Notes under the pieces: model-generated
The model's input: only the letters and a program-made list of their open reading frames with translations
The model's database searches: none
Told to the model about the DNA's origin: nothing
In this document: positions 5,271 through 6,277 of the stretch, piece after piece
Position numbering within the stretch: the first letter of the stretch is position 1
How the letters are laid out: the number at the start of each line of letters is the position of its first letter
NCBI GenBank assembly: GCA_004292985.1
Contig: RDXT01000285.1
Coordinates: 1-6,277 of the forward strand
Origin: Bacteroidota bacterium
GTDB lineage: Bacteria; Bacteroidota; Bacteroidia; J057
DNA length: 6,277 nucleotides
Direction: 5' to 3'
Position numbers and translations under genes: made by a program

Positions 5271-6277
5271 ATGAGCGACTCTTCTCACAAGCAAAACAAA
5301 ATGTCCCGCCGCCGTTTTCTGGGCGCTACGGCCCTGGCTGCCGGCGGGTTTATGATTGTGCCGCGCCACGTACTCGGCGGTACCGGCTACACAGCCCCCA
5401 GCGACCGCCTCAATATCGCGGCTATCGGCTGCGGCGGCAAGGGCGAAGTGAACATCCGCCTCTCCAGCGGGGTGGGCTATAACCCCGTCAGCGCAGCCAA
5501 AAACAACATTGTGGCGCTCTGCGATGTGGATGACAAAATGGGCGAAGGCATGTTTAAGCTTTTCCCCGATGCCCGGCGCTTCCGCGACTTCCGCGTGATG
5601 CTGGAACAAATGAACAAAGACATAGACGCTGTTATTGTCTCGACACCCGACCACACACACGCGGTGGCTGCGATGGCTGCGATGCAGCTTGGCAAGCATG
5701 TCTATTGCGAAAAACCGCTGACCCACGATCCGTATGAAGCGCGGATGCTCACAGAAGCTGCCAAAAAATACAAGGTCGTAACGCAGATGGGCAACCAGGG
5801 CAGTTCGGGCGAAGACATTCGCCGGGTTCAGGAGTGGATCCAGTCGGGCGCGATCGGCGAGGTGCGCGAAGTACATGGCTGGACCAACCGTCCCGTGTGG
5901 CCGCAGGGCCTGGAGCGCCCCAAAGATACGCCTGCTACCCCTGCCAGCATTGACTGGGACCTCTGGCTGGGCACTGCCCCCAAGCGCCCCTACCATCCGA
6001 CCTATCACCCTTTTAAATGGCGGGGATGGTGGGATTTTGGCACCGGAGCGATCGGCGATATGGCCTGCCACCTGCTCGATCCGGCCTTCCGTGCGCTTAA
6101 ACTGGGTTCGCCCCTGAGTGTGGAGGCCAGCGCTTCAGTCTATTTTCCAAGAGACTGGGTGTCCGCTTCGCGCGAAGACGGCATTCCGCAGGCTTCGGTC
6201 ATCCATTATGACTTTCCGGCACGCGAAGGGATGCCACCCGTGCGCCTCACCTGGTACGATGGCGGCCTGATGCCTAC
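5271..6277 (+). CDS. Tat-exported Gfo/Idh/MocA family oxidoreductase (3' end outside window)
   Basis: The frame is open from 5271 to the right edge (335 complete codons); members of this type usually run to about 430-490 residues, so the end is missing. The N-terminus carries a twin-arginine signal: SRRRFLG (12-18), then the hydrophobic run ATALAAGGFMIV, pointing to folded export to the periplasm. The family's usual linker PRHVLGG...APSDRLNIA follows. The Rossmann nucleotide-binding domain begins with AIGCGGKG (glycine motif 53-58); further family marks are STPDHTHA (124-131) and the EKP motif (147-149), whose K148 is the expected catalytic lysine. WRGWWDFGTGAIGDMACH (250-267) marks the substrate domain, with D263 and H267 as likely active-site residues. 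The family oxidises or reduces sugars, inositols or glycosides with NAD(P) that is often tightly bound; the substrate here is unknown. The start could also be the ATG at 5301, just before the twin-arginine motif. It lies 258 bases after the phosphodiesterase gene, so it probably has its own promoter; none was recognised with confidence. Confidence 0.93.
   Translation, partial: MSDSSHKQNKMSRRRFLGATALAAGGFMIVPRHVLGGTGYTAPSDRLNIAAIGCGGKGEVNIRLSSGVGYNPVSAAKNNIVALCDVDDKMGEGMFKLFPDARRFRDFRVMLEQMNKDIDAVIVSTPDHTHAVAAMAAMQLGKHVYCEKPLTHDPYEARMLTEAAKKYKVVTQMGNQGSSGEDIRRVQEWIQSGAIGEVREVHGWTNRPVWPQGLERPKDTPATPASIDWDLWLGTAPKRPYHPTYHPFKWRGWWDFGTGAIGDMACHLLDPAFRALKLGSPLSVEASASVYFPRDWVSASREDGIPQASVIHYDFPAREGMPPVRLTWYDGGLMP

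Noticed and set aside
5196..6071. A 291-codon open frame antisense to the oxidoreductase gene
   Set aside because: The opposite strand carries the full set of Gfo/Idh/MocA motifs; this frame reads as Arg/His/Ala-rich sequence without a domain and is a codon-bias shadow.

Overview
The window looks like chromosomal DNA from a member of the Bacteroidota. The evidence is a C-terminal Por/type IX secretion sorting domain, a Prc-type tail-specific protease of the form common in that phylum, a Tat-exported Gfo/Idh/MocA oxidoreductase of a type abundant in Bacteroidota and Planctomycetota, and starts without clear Shine-Dalgarno sequences. Base composition is moderately GC-rich by eye, with an AT-rich intergenic stretch around 3112-3240. 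This would suit a Saprospiria-like lineage, but the lineage is a guess.

Layout. (1) Positions 2-913, + strand: the C-terminal end of a large secreted protein that runs in from the left edge, with a PKD domain and a type IX sorting tail. (2) Positions 954-984: a strong hairpin with a T-tract on both sides, serving as a shared terminator for two convergent genes. (3) Positions 1003-3111, - strand: a complete periplasmic tail-specific protease (Prc/CtpA, S41 family). (4) Positions 3112-3390: a divergent intergenic region with small hairpins and one weak promoter candidate. (5) Positions 3391-5012, + strand: one gene for a secreted alkaline-phosphatase-superfamily phosphodiesterase, with a chitobiase-type C-terminal domain and a PA14 domain. 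As given, it is split by a one-base deletion in a C run at 4244-4247. (6) Positions 5013-5270: a gap with a 9-bp inverted repeat and a short tandem array of TCCGTG units. (7) From 5271 to the right edge, + strand: a Tat-signal Gfo/Idh/MocA oxidoreductase, cut off by the window end.

How they fit together. All four genes encode proteins predicted to leave the cytoplasm: type IX cargo, a periplasmic protease, a secreted phosphohydrolase and a Tat-exported oxidoreductase. Only the phosphodiesterase and the oxidoreductase lie in the same direction next to each other, and the 258-bp gap argues against tight operon coupling. I see no mobile element, CRISPR array, RNA gene or defence system, and nothing that amounts to a new multi-gene system. 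The points most worth a second look are the frameshift in the phosphodiesterase gene, its domain architecture and the tandem repeat at 5109-5149.
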